Shown here: piece after piece, positions 32,956 to 41,883 of the stretch
Layout: every line of letters begins with the position of its first letter
Numbering within the stretch: position 1 is the stretch's first letter
Assembly (NCBI GenBank): GCA_030263395.1
Contig: SZOW01000009.1
Location: 1 to 64,000 of the forward strand
Length of the DNA stretch: 64,000 bases
Source: QUBU01 sp014337915
GTDB lineage: Bacteria > Pseudomonadota > Gammaproteobacteria > Steroidobacterales > GCA-2729495
Direction: 5' to 3'
Program-made: the position numbers and the translations under genes
The notes under the pieces: model-generated
Seen by the model: only the letters and a program-made list of their open reading frames with translations
Databases searched by the model: none
What the model was told of the DNA's origin: nothing

Positions 32956-34824
32956 ATGCACGGTGGTGGTCTCGAACTCGCCCTGGTGTTCCTGCTCGCG
33001 GGCGTGCTCGCGGTGCCGGTGTTCAAGCGCTTCGGCCTCGGCGCGGTACTCGGCTACCTCGTGGCCGGCACGCTGCTCGGGCCGCATGCGCTGCGACTGG
33101 TCAGCGACCCGGCACCGGTGCTCGACGCCAGCGAAATCGGCGTCGTGATGCTGCTGTTCGTGATTGGCCTGGAGCTTTCGCTGCCGCGCCTGAAGGTGAT
33201 GCGGCGCCCGATATTTGGCGTCGGCGGGCTGCAGGTTGCGCTGTCGGCGGCCGTGCTCGCCCTGCTCGCGCATGCGGCCGGGCTGGCGTGGCCGGCCGCC
33301 GTGGTGGTCGGCGCCGGCCTGGCGCTGTCATCGACCGCGGTCGGCCTGCAGCTGCTCGCCGAGCGTGGCGAACTCAACAGCGACCACGGGCGCCTGGGAT
33401 TTGCCATCCTGCTGTTCCAGGACCTCGCCGCCATTCCGCTGCTGGCGGTCATACCGCTCCTCGCGCACGCAGTGGCGCCTGCCGAAACCGCGCCATGGCG
33501 GGCGGTGGCTACGGGCGTTGGGGCGATCACCGCACTGGTGGTCGTCGGCCGCCTGCTGCTGCGCCAGCTGTTTGCCCTCCTGGCGCGCACCAACATGCCC
33601 GAGGTGGTCACCGCGGCCTCACTGCTGGTGGTGCTGGGCAGCGCCTGGCTGATGCAGGCTGCCGGCCTGTCCGCCGGCCTGGGCGCGTTCCTTGCCGGCG
33701 TGTTGCTGGCCGAATCCGAGTTCCGGCACGAACTGGAATCGCAGATCAAGCCGTTCGAAGGCCTGCTGCTGGGCCTGTTCTTCATGGCCGTGGGCATGAG
33801 CCTCGACCTGAGGCACGTGGCCGCGGAGCCGGCGATGATCGTCATCGGCCTGCTGCTGCTGATGACGGTGAAGTTCACACTGCTGTTCCTGCTGGGGCGG
33901 CTCCCCGGCAACCTCGACTGGCGTGGCGCGCTCAGGCTCGGTGCGGTGCTCGCGCTCGGCGGCGAGTTCGCATTCGTGGTGTTCAACGAGGCGCTGAAGG
34001 CGCAGCTGCTCGATGCCGGCATGCACGGTCGCCTCAACGCCATTGTCGGCCTGTCGATGGCGCTGACGCCGCTGCTGCTGATCGCCATCTCGCGGCTGCT
34101 CGCTCGTGGCAGGCCACGGGGACCGAATCGCGATTTCGACGCGATACCCGACGACGCGCCACAGGTGCTCATCGCCGGCTTCGGCCGCTTCGGCCAGATC
34201 ATCGCGCGGCTGCTGTTCGCGCAGAACATCCGCTTCGTGGCCATCGACCCGGACGTGGAGCAGGTCGACTTCTTCCGCCGCTTCGGCAACCCGATCTACT
34301 ACGGGGATCCGACCAGGCCGGACCTGCTGCGCGCGGCCGGTGCGGCGCGGATCAGGGTGTTCGTGATCGCGGTGGACGATGTGGCCGCGAGCCTGCGCAT
34401 CACCCGCCTGATGCGCCGCCAGTACCCGAAGGCCAGGGTGCTGGTGCGTGCCCGTGATCGCCACCATGCCTGGCAGCTGATGGATTTCGGCGTGAAGCCG
34501 CTGCGCGAGACCTTCGGCAGCAGCCTCGAAATGAGCCGCGACGTGCTGGTCGAACTCGGCATACCGCTGGAGGTCGCGAACGACAGGGTCCGGCGCTTCA
34601 GGGAATTCGACGAACGGCTGCTCGAGGCGCAGTACCTCGTCTACGACGACGAGGACGCGCTGCTCCAGAGCAACGCGGACTCGCGCCGCGAGCTGCAGCA
34701 GCTGTTCGCCGCGGAACTCGGCGAGGGGGCTTTCGGCAAGGTGGCGAAACCGCGGGACGAGGCGGCGCCGCGCACACCGGCCAGCGACGAGCAGTACAAC
34801 AGTCCATTGGACACGACGAGGTAG
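32956..34824 (+). CDS. KefC/KefB-type glutathione-gated potassium/proton antiporter
   Basis: A 622-residue protein. About twelve helices form the CPA2 antiporter, with GLGAVLGYLVAGTLLGPHAL near residue 27 and FVIGLELSLPRLKV near 75. A TrkA-N domain follows: QVLIAGFGRFGQIIARLL near residue 410 with the GxGxxG nucleotide site, then RVFVIAVDDVAASLRITRLM. It lets K+ out under electrophilic stress in the characterised relatives. GGAGG five bases before ATG 32956 fixes the start; an overlapping upstream GTG is inside that site. The next gene, an alcohol dehydrogenase, begins five bases after the stop, so detoxification of aldehydes and ion release may be co-expressed. Confidence 0.9.
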   Translation: MHGGGLELALVFLLAGVLAVPVFKRFGLGAVLGYLVAGTLLGPHALRLVSDPAPVLDASEIGVVMLLFVIGLELSLPRLKVMRRPIFGVGGLQVALSAAVLALLAHAAGLAWPAAVVVGAGLALSSTAVGLQLLAERGELNSDHGRLGFAILLFQDLAAIPLLAVIPLLAHAVAPAETAPWRAVATGVGAITALVVVGRLLLRQLFALLARTNMPEVVTAASLLVVLGSAWLMQAAGLSAGLGAFLAGVLLAESEFRHELESQIKPFEGLLLGLFFMAVGMSLDLRHVAAEPAMIVIGLLLLMTVKFTLLFLLGRLPGNLDWRGALRLGAVLALGGEFAFVVFNEALKAQLLDAGMHGRLNAIVGLSMALTPLLLIAISRLLARGRPRGPNRDFDAIPDDAPQVLIAGFGRFGQIIARLLFAQNIRFVAIDPDVEQVDFFRRFGNPIYYGDPTRPDLLRAAGAARIRVFVIAVDDVAASLRITRLMRRQYPKARVLVRARDRHHAWQLMDFGVKPLRETFGSSLEMSRDVLVELGIPLEVANDRVRRFREFDERLLEAQYLVYDDEDALLQSNADSRRELQQLFAAELGEGAFGKVAKPRDEAAPRTPASDEQYNSPLDTTR

Positions 34825-34829
34825 TCATC

Positions 34830-35867
34830 ATGCGCGCAACCATCATGTACCAGGCGGGTGACGTCCGCGTCGAGAACGTTCCCGATGCCAGGATCCGGGA
34901 TCCCGGCGATGCACTGATCCGCGTCACCCGTGCCTGCATCTGCGGCAGTGACCTGTGGCCGTACCGGCTGAAGCAGCCGGATGGCAGCGGGCAGGCCATG
35001 GGCCACGAGGCGATCGGGGTGGTCGAGGCCATCGGCAGGGACGTGCGCCGCGTGAAGGTCGGCGATGTGGTGGTGATGCCATTCGCGTTCTCCGATGGCA
35101 GCTGCGCCTTCTGTCATGAGGGCCTGCACACGTCCTGCGTGCACGGCGGCTTCTTCGGCAGCGGCGGTGGCGTCGGCGGCGCACAGGCCGAGGCGCTGCG
35201 TATTCCGCAGGCGGACGGCACGCTCTACGCGATCCCGGTCGGCGCGGACGACGCGCTGATGCCGTCGTTGCTGACGCTGTCGGACGTGATGGGGACCGGC
35301 CATCACGCCGCCGTGGCGGCCCGGGTCGGCAAAGGCCGGAAGGTGGCGGTGATCGGCGACGGCGCGGTGGGCCTGTGCGGCGTGATCGCCGCGCAGCGCC
35401 TCGGTGCCGAACAGATCATCATCATGGGGCGTCATCCGGATCGCCTCGAGCTGGCGCAGCGCTTCGGCGCAACCGATGTCGTGAGCGAGCGCGGCAGGGA
35501 CGCCACCGAGCGCGTGCGTGAACTCACCGGCGGGTTCGGCGTGCACTCGGTGCTGGAGTGCGTCGGCACCGACCAGGCCATGGCGACGTCCGTGGCCATC
35601 GCGCGTGCGGGTGGTGCCGTCGGCCGCGTCGGTGTGCCGCACTACGACGTCATTCCGCAGGCGCAGCCGATGTTCTTCCGCAACATCATCGTCGGTGGCG
35701 GTCCCGCGCCGGTCCGCGCCTACATCGAGGAACTGCTGCCCGACGTGCTCGAAGGCCGCATCGAACCCGGCCTGGTGTTCGACCGCACGGTGAGTCTCGA
35801 TGGTGTGCCGGACGGCTACCGTGCGATGGATGCACGCGAATCCATCAAGGTCATGGTGAAGCCGTGA
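34830..35867 (+). CDS. zinc-dependent alcohol dehydrogenase (MDR family)
   Basis: A 345-residue medium-chain dehydrogenase. The catalytic zinc site is visible as CICGSDLWPY (Cys near residue 36) and GHEAIGVVEAIG. Rossmann NAD(P) site: VAVIGDGAVGLCGVIAAQRLG near residue 172. The structural-zinc lobe is degenerate: CAFC is followed by only one further Cys (HTSC) instead of four in all. It follows KefC with a five-base gap. Substrate unknown; formaldehyde- or glutathione-adduct dehydrogenases are the usual close relatives in this arrangement, but that is not shown here. Confidence 0.88.
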   Translation: MRATIMYQAGDVRVENVPDARIRDPGDALIRVTRACICGSDLWPYRLKQPDGSGQAMGHEAIGVVEAIGRDVRRVKVGDVVVMPFAFSDGSCAFCHEGLHTSCVHGGFFGSGGGVGGAQAEALRIPQADGTLYAIPVGADDALMPSLLTLSDVMGTGHHAAVAARVGKGRKVAVIGDGAVGLCGVIAAQRLGAEQIIIMGRHPDRLELAQRFGATDVVSERGRDATERVRELTGGFGVHSVLECVGTDQAMATSVAIARAGGAVGRVGVPHYDVIPQAQPMFFRNIIVGGGPAPVRAYIEELLPDVLEGRIEPGLVFDRTVSLDGVPDGYRAMDARESIKVMVKP

Positions 35868-35971
35868 CAGCGGAAAACCCATGTCGACGGCAGCCATTGC
35901 AGGCCCCAGGCCCTGGCGCCGATCGGCGGCACCTGTCTGCGTAACAGGGACGCCGTCACCAGCAGGGGTGC

Positions 35972-37297
35972 TTGCCGTGCTACCCTGCGGCCACCTTGCC
36001 ATCCGTCCTTGCCTCTTTCATCCGCCGCTTTGTCAGCGCCGGGCAGCACGAGCTGCGCGCGTTGGCGCTGGCCTTCGCCTGCAATTTCGTGCTGCTGGGT
36101 GGCTACTACATCCTGCGCCCGGTGCGCGACACCATGGCCACCGTGCTGGGGGTGACCCAGCTGCCGGTGCTCTACACCGGCACGCTGCTGCTCACGCTGG
36201 CCTGCGCGCCACTGTACGGCTGGGTGACGACGCGCTTGCGCCTCGCACGCGTGGTCCCCGGCCTGTTCTGGTTCTGGGTGCTGAACATCCTGGCCTTCGC
36301 GGCGCTGTTCGCCGCAGCGCCCGGCAGCCGCTGGGTGGCGACGGTGTACTTCTGGTGGTTCAGCGTCTGCAACCTGTTCATGGTCTCGATGTTCTGGAGC
36401 CTGATGGCGGACCTGTTCACGCCGCTGCAGGCGACGCGGCTGTTCGCGGCGATCGCGGCCGGCGGCAGCCTGGGTGCGATCGTCGGCCCGCTGGTTACGC
36501 GCCTGCTGGCGGGTTTTGCGGGTGTCGAAGGCCTGCTGCTCGCGGCCGCCGCATCCTTCGTGGTTGTCACCGTGCTGGTGCAGCTGCTGGTGCGCGAGAA
36601 GGCGCGGCTGCAGGCCGGCCATGTCGAGACCCAGGCCTCCACGCTGGACCACGAGCTGCCCGGCAATCCCTTCGACGGCTTCGGCGCGCTGTTCCGCTCC
36701 GGCTACGTGGTGAACCAGGCGCTGTTCATCATGCTCATGACCTGGGTGGCGACGGTGGCGTACTTCCTGCAGACCGACGTCATCGGCCGGGCCTTCACCG
36801 ACATCGGCCGGCGCACCCAGGCGATCGCCGACATCGACCTGGTGGTCAACATCTGGTCGGCGCTGGTGCTGGTCTTCGGCACCGGCCGCATCATCACGCG
36901 CTTCGGCGTCACCGCCGGACTGGTACTCAATCCGCTGCTGATGCTCGGCTCCTTCCTTGCGGTCGCACTGTCGCCGACGGTGCTGGTGCTGCAGGGCATC
37001 CAGGTGCTGCGGCGGGTGGCGCAGTACGCCATCGCGCGGCCGAGCCGCGAGATCTGCTTCACCGTCATGCCGCAGGAAAGCCGCTACCGCACCAAGAACG
37101 TCATCGACACGGTGGTCTACCGCGTGGGTGATGTCTCCGCCGCCTGGATGCAGGCGCTGCTGGCGGTGCTGGGTTTCGGGCTCGCCGGCAGTGTCGGCCT
37201 CGGCCTGCTGTCCTCGGGCCTCTGGGGTGGGGTGGCCGTGGCGCTCGGGCGCCGCTACGAGCGCCTGCGCAGGGAGCAGGGCGAGCGCGGGAAATAG
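35972..37297 (+). CDS. NTP/NDP-exchange or MFS-type carrier
   Basis: A 441-residue protein with about twelve helices. The region NFVLLGGYYILRPVRDTMAT near residue 38 is the signature seen in the bacterial relatives of ATP/ADP exchangers, which keep the fold but need not move nucleotides. MSLMADLFTPLQATRLF-like and AAGGSLGAIVGPLVTRL segments follow. The start is TTG 35972; TTG 35996 is also possible. It stands alone between the dehydrogenase and a convergent moaD-like gene. Substrate not predictable. Confidence 0.75.
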   Translation: MPCYPAATLPSVLASFIRRFVSAGQHELRALALAFACNFVLLGGYYILRPVRDTMATVLGVTQLPVLYTGTLLLTLACAPLYGWVTTRLRLARVVPGLFWFWVLNILAFAALFAAAPGSRWVATVYFWWFSVCNLFMVSMFWSLMADLFTPLQATRLFAAIAAGGSLGAIVGPLVTRLLAGFAGVEGLLLAAAASFVVVTVLVQLLVREKARLQAGHVETQASTLDHELPGNPFDGFGALFRSGYVVNQALFIMLMTWVATVAYFLQTDVIGRAFTDIGRRTQAIADIDLVVNIWSALVLVFGTGRIITRFGVTAGLVLNPLLMLGSFLAVALSPTVLVLQGIQVLRRVAQYAIARPSREICFTVMPQESRYRTKNVIDTVVYRVGDVSAAWMQALLAVLGFGLAGSVGLGLLSSGLWGGVAVALGRRYERLRREQGERGK

Positions 37298-37455
37298 TGC
37301 CGGATTTATTTTCCCCGCAAAGATGCCGACTTGAACGCGACGGCGGATCGCAGTGAATCCATCGCCGGCCTGTCGCCGTCATCGCGGGCGCCGCTACGCC
37401 TGGCGTTCCCCGCCGCGCTGGCGTCCCGATGGCTGCCGGGCCTGTTCCCTCACAC

Positions 37456-37752
37456 CTAGCCGCCGGACACCGCGCCGACGATCATGAACGGTTCGATGCC
37501 GCGGACCACGGCTTCGGGCAGCGCTGCATCGGGCGCGTCCTGCGACAGGTCCTGGCCAGCGGCAAAGAATCGCAGGTAGGCGCGGCGTTTTCCGCTGGCA
37601 TGGTCACGGGTGGTGCCGGCCAGCGCGGGATGGCGCGCTTCGAGGGCATCGAGCAGCCGGCGCTGCGTGAATGGCGCCGTGACTTCCAGCTGCAGCTCGG
37701 CGGTGGTGCCGGCGAGCTGCGCCAGCGGCGCCGGCAACAGCACGCGGATCAT
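37456..37752 (-). CDS. MoaD/ThiS-family sulfur carrier protein
   Basis: A 98-residue ubiquitin-like protein. It opens with the beta strand MIRVLLPAPLAQLAG and ends VGAVSGG, so the C-terminal Gly-Gly needed for adenylation and thiocarboxylation is present. Its ATG overlaps the stop of the propeller gene as ATGA. Together with the MoeB-rhodanese gene about 1.2 kb away it forms an activation pair. Because no molybdopterin or thiazole genes are in view, its sulfur may go to another product. Confidence 0.88.
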   Translation of the reverse strand: MIRVLLPAPLAQLAGTTAELQLEVTAPFTQRRLLDALEARHPALAGTTRDHASGKRRAYLRFFAAGQDLSQDAPDAALPEAVVRGIEPFMIVGAVSGG

Positions 37753-38864
37753 GGCAGCGTCTGCACCTCGACGGAGAGCACCGGCGGCAGGTCGCGCACG
37801 ACGGCTTTCCAGCTGTCGCCGGCGTTGGCCGATGCATAGAGCTGCCCGCCGGTGGTGCCGAAGTACACGCCGCAGGGGTCCAGGCCGTCGACGGCCATGG
37901 CTTCGCGCAGCACGTTGACGTAGCAGTCCTTCTGCGGCAGGCCGCTGGTCAGCGGTTCCCAGTCATTGCCGCCCGAGCGGCTGCGATAGACGCGCAGCCG
38001 CGCATCGGGCGGGTAATGCTCGGCGTCGCTCTTGATGGGCACGACGTAGATGGTCTCCGGCTCGTGGGCGTGCACGTCGATCGGGAAGCCGAAGTCGCTC
38101 GGCAGGTTGCCGCTGACCTCGTGCCAGCTGGCGCCCGCGTCATCGCTGCGCATCACGTCCCAGTGCTTCTGCATGAATAGCGTGTCCGGCCGCGACGGGT
38201 GGCGCGCGATGCGATGCACGCAGTGCCCGACCTCGGCCACGGGATCGGGGATGTGCAGCGAGCGCAGCCCCTGGTTGACCGGACGCCAGGTCTGGCCCGC
38301 GTCATCGCTGCGGAAGCTGCCGGCCGCGGAAATGGCCACGTGCAGGCGTCGCGGATCGGCGGGATCGACCAGGATGCTGTGCAGGCACATGCCGCCGGCG
38401 CCCGGCATCCACTGCGCGCTGCTCGCGTGCCGGCGCAGGCCGGGGAGTTCCTGCCAGGACTTGCCGCCATCGCGGGTGCGGAAGAGCGCGGCGTCCTCGA
38501 CTCCGGCGTAGGCGGTATCGGGATCGGCGCTGTCGGGTTCGAGGTGCCACACGCGCTTGAACTCCCAGGGGTGCGGCGTGCCGTCGTACCAGAGGTGCGG
38601 GCTGGTCTCGCCCTCGTAGCCGAACTGGTTGCCGACGGTTTCCCAGCTGCGGCCGCCGTCGTCGGAGCGCTGCATCACCTGGCCGAACCAGCTGCTCGAC
38701 TGCGAGGCGTAGAGGCGCTCGGGGTTCGCCGGCGAGCCCTTGAGGTGGTACACCTCCCAGCCGCCGAAATGTGGACCCTGCACGCGCCAGCGCTGGCGCT
38801 TGCCGTCCGCGGTGAGGATGAACGCACCCTTGCGTGTCCCGACCAGTACCCTGATCCGGCTCAT
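37749..38864 (-). CDS. BNR/sialidase-like beta-propeller protein (VPS10-like repeats)
   Basis: A 371-residue protein with at least four Asp-box repeats: SDDGGRSWETV, TRDGGKSWQEL, SDDAGQTWRPV and SDDAGASWHEV (S/T-x-D-x-G-x-x-W). It starts RIRVLVGTRKGAFILTADGK without a signal peptide. Such propellers are annotated as exo-alpha-sialidases or photosystem-assembly-like proteins, but no sialidase Arg triad is evident. AAGGAG precedes ATG 38864. It is directly upstream of, and coupled to, the MoaD/ThiS-like gene, suggesting a role in a sulfur-carrier pathway; function unknown. Confidence 0.82.
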   Translation of the reverse strand: MSRIRVLVGTRKGAFILTADGKRQRWRVQGPHFGGWEVYHLKGSPANPERLYASQSSSWFGQVMQRSDDGGRSWETVGNQFGYEGETSPHLWYDGTPHPWEFKRVWHLEPDSADPDTAYAGVEDAALFRTRDGGKSWQELPGLRRHASSAQWMPGAGGMCLHSILVDPADPRRLHVAISAAGSFRSDDAGQTWRPVNQGLRSLHIPDPVAEVGHCVHRIARHPSRPDTLFMQKHWDVMRSDDAGASWHEVSGNLPSDFGFPIDVHAHEPETIYVVPIKSDAEHYPPDARLRVYRSRSGGNDWEPLTSGLPQKDCYVNVLREAMAVDGLDPCGVYFGTTGGQLYASANAGDSWKAVVRDLPPVLSVEVQTLP

Positions 38865-38909
38865 GGCTGCTCCTTCCCGTCCGTCCCGGCGGCCGGAGGC
38901 GCCGCCTGC

Positions 38910-38925
38910 CCGGAGTATACTCCGG
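38910..38925. promoter_or_regulatory. palindromic divergent promoter/operator (propeller-moaD versus moeB)
   Basis: CCGGAGTATACTCCGG is a perfect 16-base palindrome in the 103-base gap between the divergent genes. Each strand reads TATACT in it, so both -10 boxes overlap the same palindrome. A dimeric regulator bound here would control both directions. No -35 is clear on either side. Confidence 0.6.
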
Positions 38926-38967
38926 CAGGATTTTCCGGCCCGTTCGCCGCCGCGCTTCCACGCCACC

Positions 38968-40107
38968 ATGCCGACGTTCTCCAACGACGAGATCCTGCGC
39001 TACAGCCGGCACCTGGTCATGCCCGAGGTGACGCTGGCGGGGCAGGAGCGGCTGAAGGCGGCGCGCGTGCTCTGCGTCGGTGCCGGCGGGCTCGGCTCGC
39101 CGCTGGCGCTGTATCTCGCCGCGGCCGGCGTCGGCACGCTCGGCCTGGTGGATTTCGATCGCGTGGACCTCAGCAACCTGCAGCGCCAGGTGCTCTATGC
39201 TACCGGCGACGTCGGTCGGCCGAAGCTCGAGGCCGCCGTCGAGCGCCTGCACGCACTCAATCCGCAGGTCAGGGTGGTGCCGCATGCGCTGCGGCTCGCC
39301 AGCGACAATGTCATGGAGCTGGTGCGCGGCTACGACATCGTCGCCGACGGCAGCGACAACTTCCCGACCCGCTACCTGGTCAACGATGCCTGCGTGCTGG
39401 CCGGCAAGCCCGATGTCTACGCCAGCATCTTCCGCTTCGAGGGCCAGCTCAGCGTGTTCGATGCGCGACGCGGCCCCTGCTACCGCTGCCTGTTCCCGGA
39501 GCCGCCGCCGCCGGGCCTGGTGCCGTCCTGCGCCGATGGCGGCGTGCTCGGCGTGCTGCCCGGCATCGTCGGCTCGCTGCAGGCACTCGAGGTGCTGAAG
39601 CTCATCCTCGGGACCGGCGAGCCGCTGGTCGGCCGCCTTGTGCTGTTCGATGCGCTGGGCCTGCGGCTGCGCGAACTGGCGCTGCGCAAGGATCCGGCCT
39701 GCGCCGTCTGCGGCGCAGAGCCGACGGTGACCACACCGATCGACTACGAAGCGTTCTGCGGCCAGCGCGGCGAAGCCTCCCGTGGCGAGCTGCCGGTGCT
39801 CGGCGTCGAGGCGCTGCTCGCGCAGCGCGAGGCCGGCACGGCACCCGAGGTGCTCGATGTGCGCGAGGCGCACGAGCTGGCGATCGTCCGCATCCCGGGC
39901 GCGCGCACGCTGCCGCTCTCGGAGCTGCCGGCGCGGCTGCATGAACTCGACTCGGCCCGCGACTACGCCATCGCCTGCCACCAGGGCCTGCGCAGCGTCG
40001 AGGCCTACTACCTGCTGCACAAGGCCGGGTTTCGCCGCCTGCAGGTGCTCGAGGGCGGGGTGGACGCCTGGGCCGAGCGGGTCGACCCGCGGTTGCCGCG
40101 CTACTGA
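38968..40107 (+). CDS. moeB: MoeB/ThiF adenylyltransferase fused to rhodanese
   Basis: Activates the Gly-Gly end of a MoaD/ThiS protein and passes on sulfur. The 379-residue enzyme has the ATP-binding motif VLCVGAGGLGSPLALYLAAAG near residue 34, DRVDLSNLQRQVLY with the catalytic Arg, and zinc pairs CYRC and CAVC. A rhodanese domain follows, with the active Cys in IACHQGLRS near residue 345. ATG 38968 opens the standard FSNDEILRYSRHL start. The fused rhodanese is typical of MoeB/MoaD partners. Its cognate carrier is most likely the divergent moaD-like gene. Confidence 0.93.
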   Translation: MPTFSNDEILRYSRHLVMPEVTLAGQERLKAARVLCVGAGGLGSPLALYLAAAGVGTLGLVDFDRVDLSNLQRQVLYATGDVGRPKLEAAVERLHALNPQVRVVPHALRLASDNVMELVRGYDIVADGSDNFPTRYLVNDACVLAGKPDVYASIFRFEGQLSVFDARRGPCYRCLFPEPPPPGLVPSCADGGVLGVLPGIVGSLQALEVLKLILGTGEPLVGRLVLFDALGLRLRELALRKDPACAVCGAEPTVTTPIDYEAFCGQRGEASRGELPVLGVEALLAQREAGTAPEVLDVREAHELAIVRIPGARTLPLSELPARLHELDSARDYAIACHQGLRSVEAYYLLHKAGFRRLQVLEGGVDAWAERVDPRLPRY

Positions 40108-40157
40108 GGGCGGACTGCCTCGATTTGTGCCGCGGCCCATGGGAGAATGCGCGCCCT

Positions 40158-41354
40158 ATGCTGAACAGCCTCAAGCCCATGCCTCCCGATCCCCTGCTGG
40201 GGGTGACCGAGGCCTTTCGTGCCGACCCGAGCCGCGACAAGGTGGACCTCGGGGTCGGCGTGTATCGCGATGCCTCCGGCATCACGCCGATTCCGCGCGC
40301 GGTGCGCGCCGCGGAACAGAAAATGCTGGCGCGCCAGAACACCAAGGCCTATGTCGGCCCCGGTGGCAACCGCCAGTTCGCCGCGGCGATGGAGAAGATC
40401 GCGCTCGGCGCCAGCCACCCGGCATTGCGCGACGGCCGCGTTGCCACGCTGCCCTCGACGGGCGGCACCGGTGCGCTGCGCCTGGCCGCGGAGTTGATCC
40501 GGCTCGCCGGCGCCGGTGCTGCCATCAAGGTCAGCGACCCGACCTGGGCCAACCATGTGCCGGTCATGAAGGGCGCGGGCCTCGAGACCGCCACCTATCC
40601 TTATTACGACATCGCCGGCGGCCGCGTGCTGGCGGCGCAGATGCTGGAGAACCTCGCCGGCTGCGCGCCCGGCAGCGTCGTGCTGCTGCACGGCTCCTGC
40701 CATAACCCGACCGGCGCCGACCCGGATCCCGGCCACTGGGCCGAACTCGCCGACCTCATGGCGCGGCGCCAGCTGGTGCCGCTGGTGGACATGGCCTACC
40801 AGGGCCTGGGCCGCGGCCTGGACGCGGATGCGGCCGGCCTGCGCCTGCTCTGCGAGCGCCTGCCCGAGGTGCTGGTCGCGGTGTCCTGCTCGAAGAACTT
40901 CGGCCTGTACCGCGAGCGCGTTGGCGCGGTCATGTGCGTCACGGAGAGCGCTGCCACGGCCGCCATCACCATGGGCCACCTGCAGTCGCTGGCACGGCGC
41001 AACTACTCGATGCCGCCGGACCACGGCGAGGCCATCGTCGCCGAGATCGCCAGCGACCCGGCGCTCTACGCCGACTGGCAGAAGGAACTCGACGACATGC
41101 GCGACCGTGTCAACGGCCTGCGCAAGTCACTGGCCACCGCGCTGCGCAGCGAGCTCGGCAGCGGGCGCTTCGACTTCATCGAACAGCAGGCCGGCATGTT
41201 CTCCATGCTCGGGCTGTCGAAGGCTGCGGTGGAGCGGCTGCGCAGCGAGCACCATGTCTACACCGCGCCGGACAGCCGGCTCAACGTCGCGGGACTCTCC
41301 GGCAAGGAGATCCCGGCGGTGGCCCGCGCCATCGCGGCGGTGAGCAGGGACTGA
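40158..41354 (+). CDS. tyrB: aromatic amino acid / aspartate-type aminotransferase (TyrB-like)
   Basis: PLP enzyme of fold type I, 398 residues. Substrate motifs of the class I family: VDLGVGVYRDASGITPIP near residue 29, STGGTGALRLAAEL, NPTGADP and the PLP-binding Lys in VSCSKNFGLYRERVG near residue 245. The C-terminal NVAGLSGKEIP fits TyrB/AspC. It starts 50 bases after the moeB stop at ATG 40158. It could interconvert tyrosine, phenylalanine or aspartate with their keto acids. Confidence 0.88.
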   Translation: MLNSLKPMPPDPLLGVTEAFRADPSRDKVDLGVGVYRDASGITPIPRAVRAAEQKMLARQNTKAYVGPGGNRQFAAAMEKIALGASHPALRDGRVATLPSTGGTGALRLAAELIRLAGAGAAIKVSDPTWANHVPVMKGAGLETATYPYYDIAGGRVLAAQMLENLAGCAPGSVVLLHGSCHNPTGADPDPGHWAELADLMARRQLVPLVDMAYQGLGRGLDADAAGLRLLCERLPEVLVAVSCSKNFGLYRERVGAVMCVTESAATAAITMGHLQSLARRNYSMPPDHGEAIVAEIASDPALYADWQKELDDMRDRVNGLRKSLATALRSELGSGRFDFIEQQAGMFSMLGLSKAAVERLRSEHHVYTAPDSRLNVAGLSGKEIPAVARAIAAVSRD

Positions 41355-41397
41355 CCGCGGGCGGGCCGCGGATGCCGATGCCGGCGATCGCCCGCGC

Positions 41398-41871
41398 ATG
41401 AAGAACATCGTACGGCGCACCACGCTGATCGTGCGTGACGTCGTGCGCTCGGCGCGCTGGTACGAGTATGTCGTCGGCATGACGCGCTTCTACGACGGCG
41501 AGGTGGTGCTCTCCGGCAATGGCATGGCTGCCGGCAGGCAGGGAGACCGCACGCACCTGGTCATCATGAAGTGCGAGCACCCGGAGATCGGCATGATCGG
41601 GCTGCTGCAGTGGGTCGACCCGCCGCTGCCGGCGCCCGCCGTGATTCCGACCTCGGTCAGCTACGGCAACCCGACCTTCGTGGTCGCCTCCGACGATGCC
41701 CGCGAGGCGGGGCGGCGCGCCCGCGAACTCGGCTCGCATATCCACGCCGAACCGCATGAGTGGACCATCAGGGCTGCGGATGGCAGCACCCACCGCTACG
41801 TCAGCGTCTCGGTGTTCGACCCGGACGGCTACTTCTACGAGTTCAACCAGCTGCTCGGCCGCGAGCCCTGA
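41398..41871 (+). CDS. VOC (glyoxalase/dioxygenase-fold) protein
   Basis: A 157-residue vicinal-oxygen-chelate protein. It starts IVRRTTLIVRDVVRSARWYE, the usual first module, and ends VSVFDPDGYFYEFNQ, which is the classic VOC C-terminal motif with the metal-binding Glu. Two modules are present, giving the monomer size of glyoxalase I or ring-cleavage relatives; metal ligands are not all clear. It lies between the aminotransferase and a flavin monooxygenase and might act on an aromatic intermediate; not proven. Confidence 0.75.
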   Translation: MKNIVRRTTLIVRDVVRSARWYEYVVGMTRFYDGEVVLSGNGMAAGRQGDRTHLVIMKCEHPEIGMIGLLQWVDPPLPAPAVIPTSVSYGNPTFVVASDDAREAGRRARELGSHIHAEPHEWTIRAADGSTHRYVSVSVFDPDGYFYEFNQLLGREP

Positions 41872-41883
41872 GCGTCGCGGAGC

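Noticed and set aside
37285..37455. Possible terminator GCGGGAAAT..ATTTTCCCCGC after the carrier gene
   Set aside because: The arms match only with bulges and a long loop; too weak to list.
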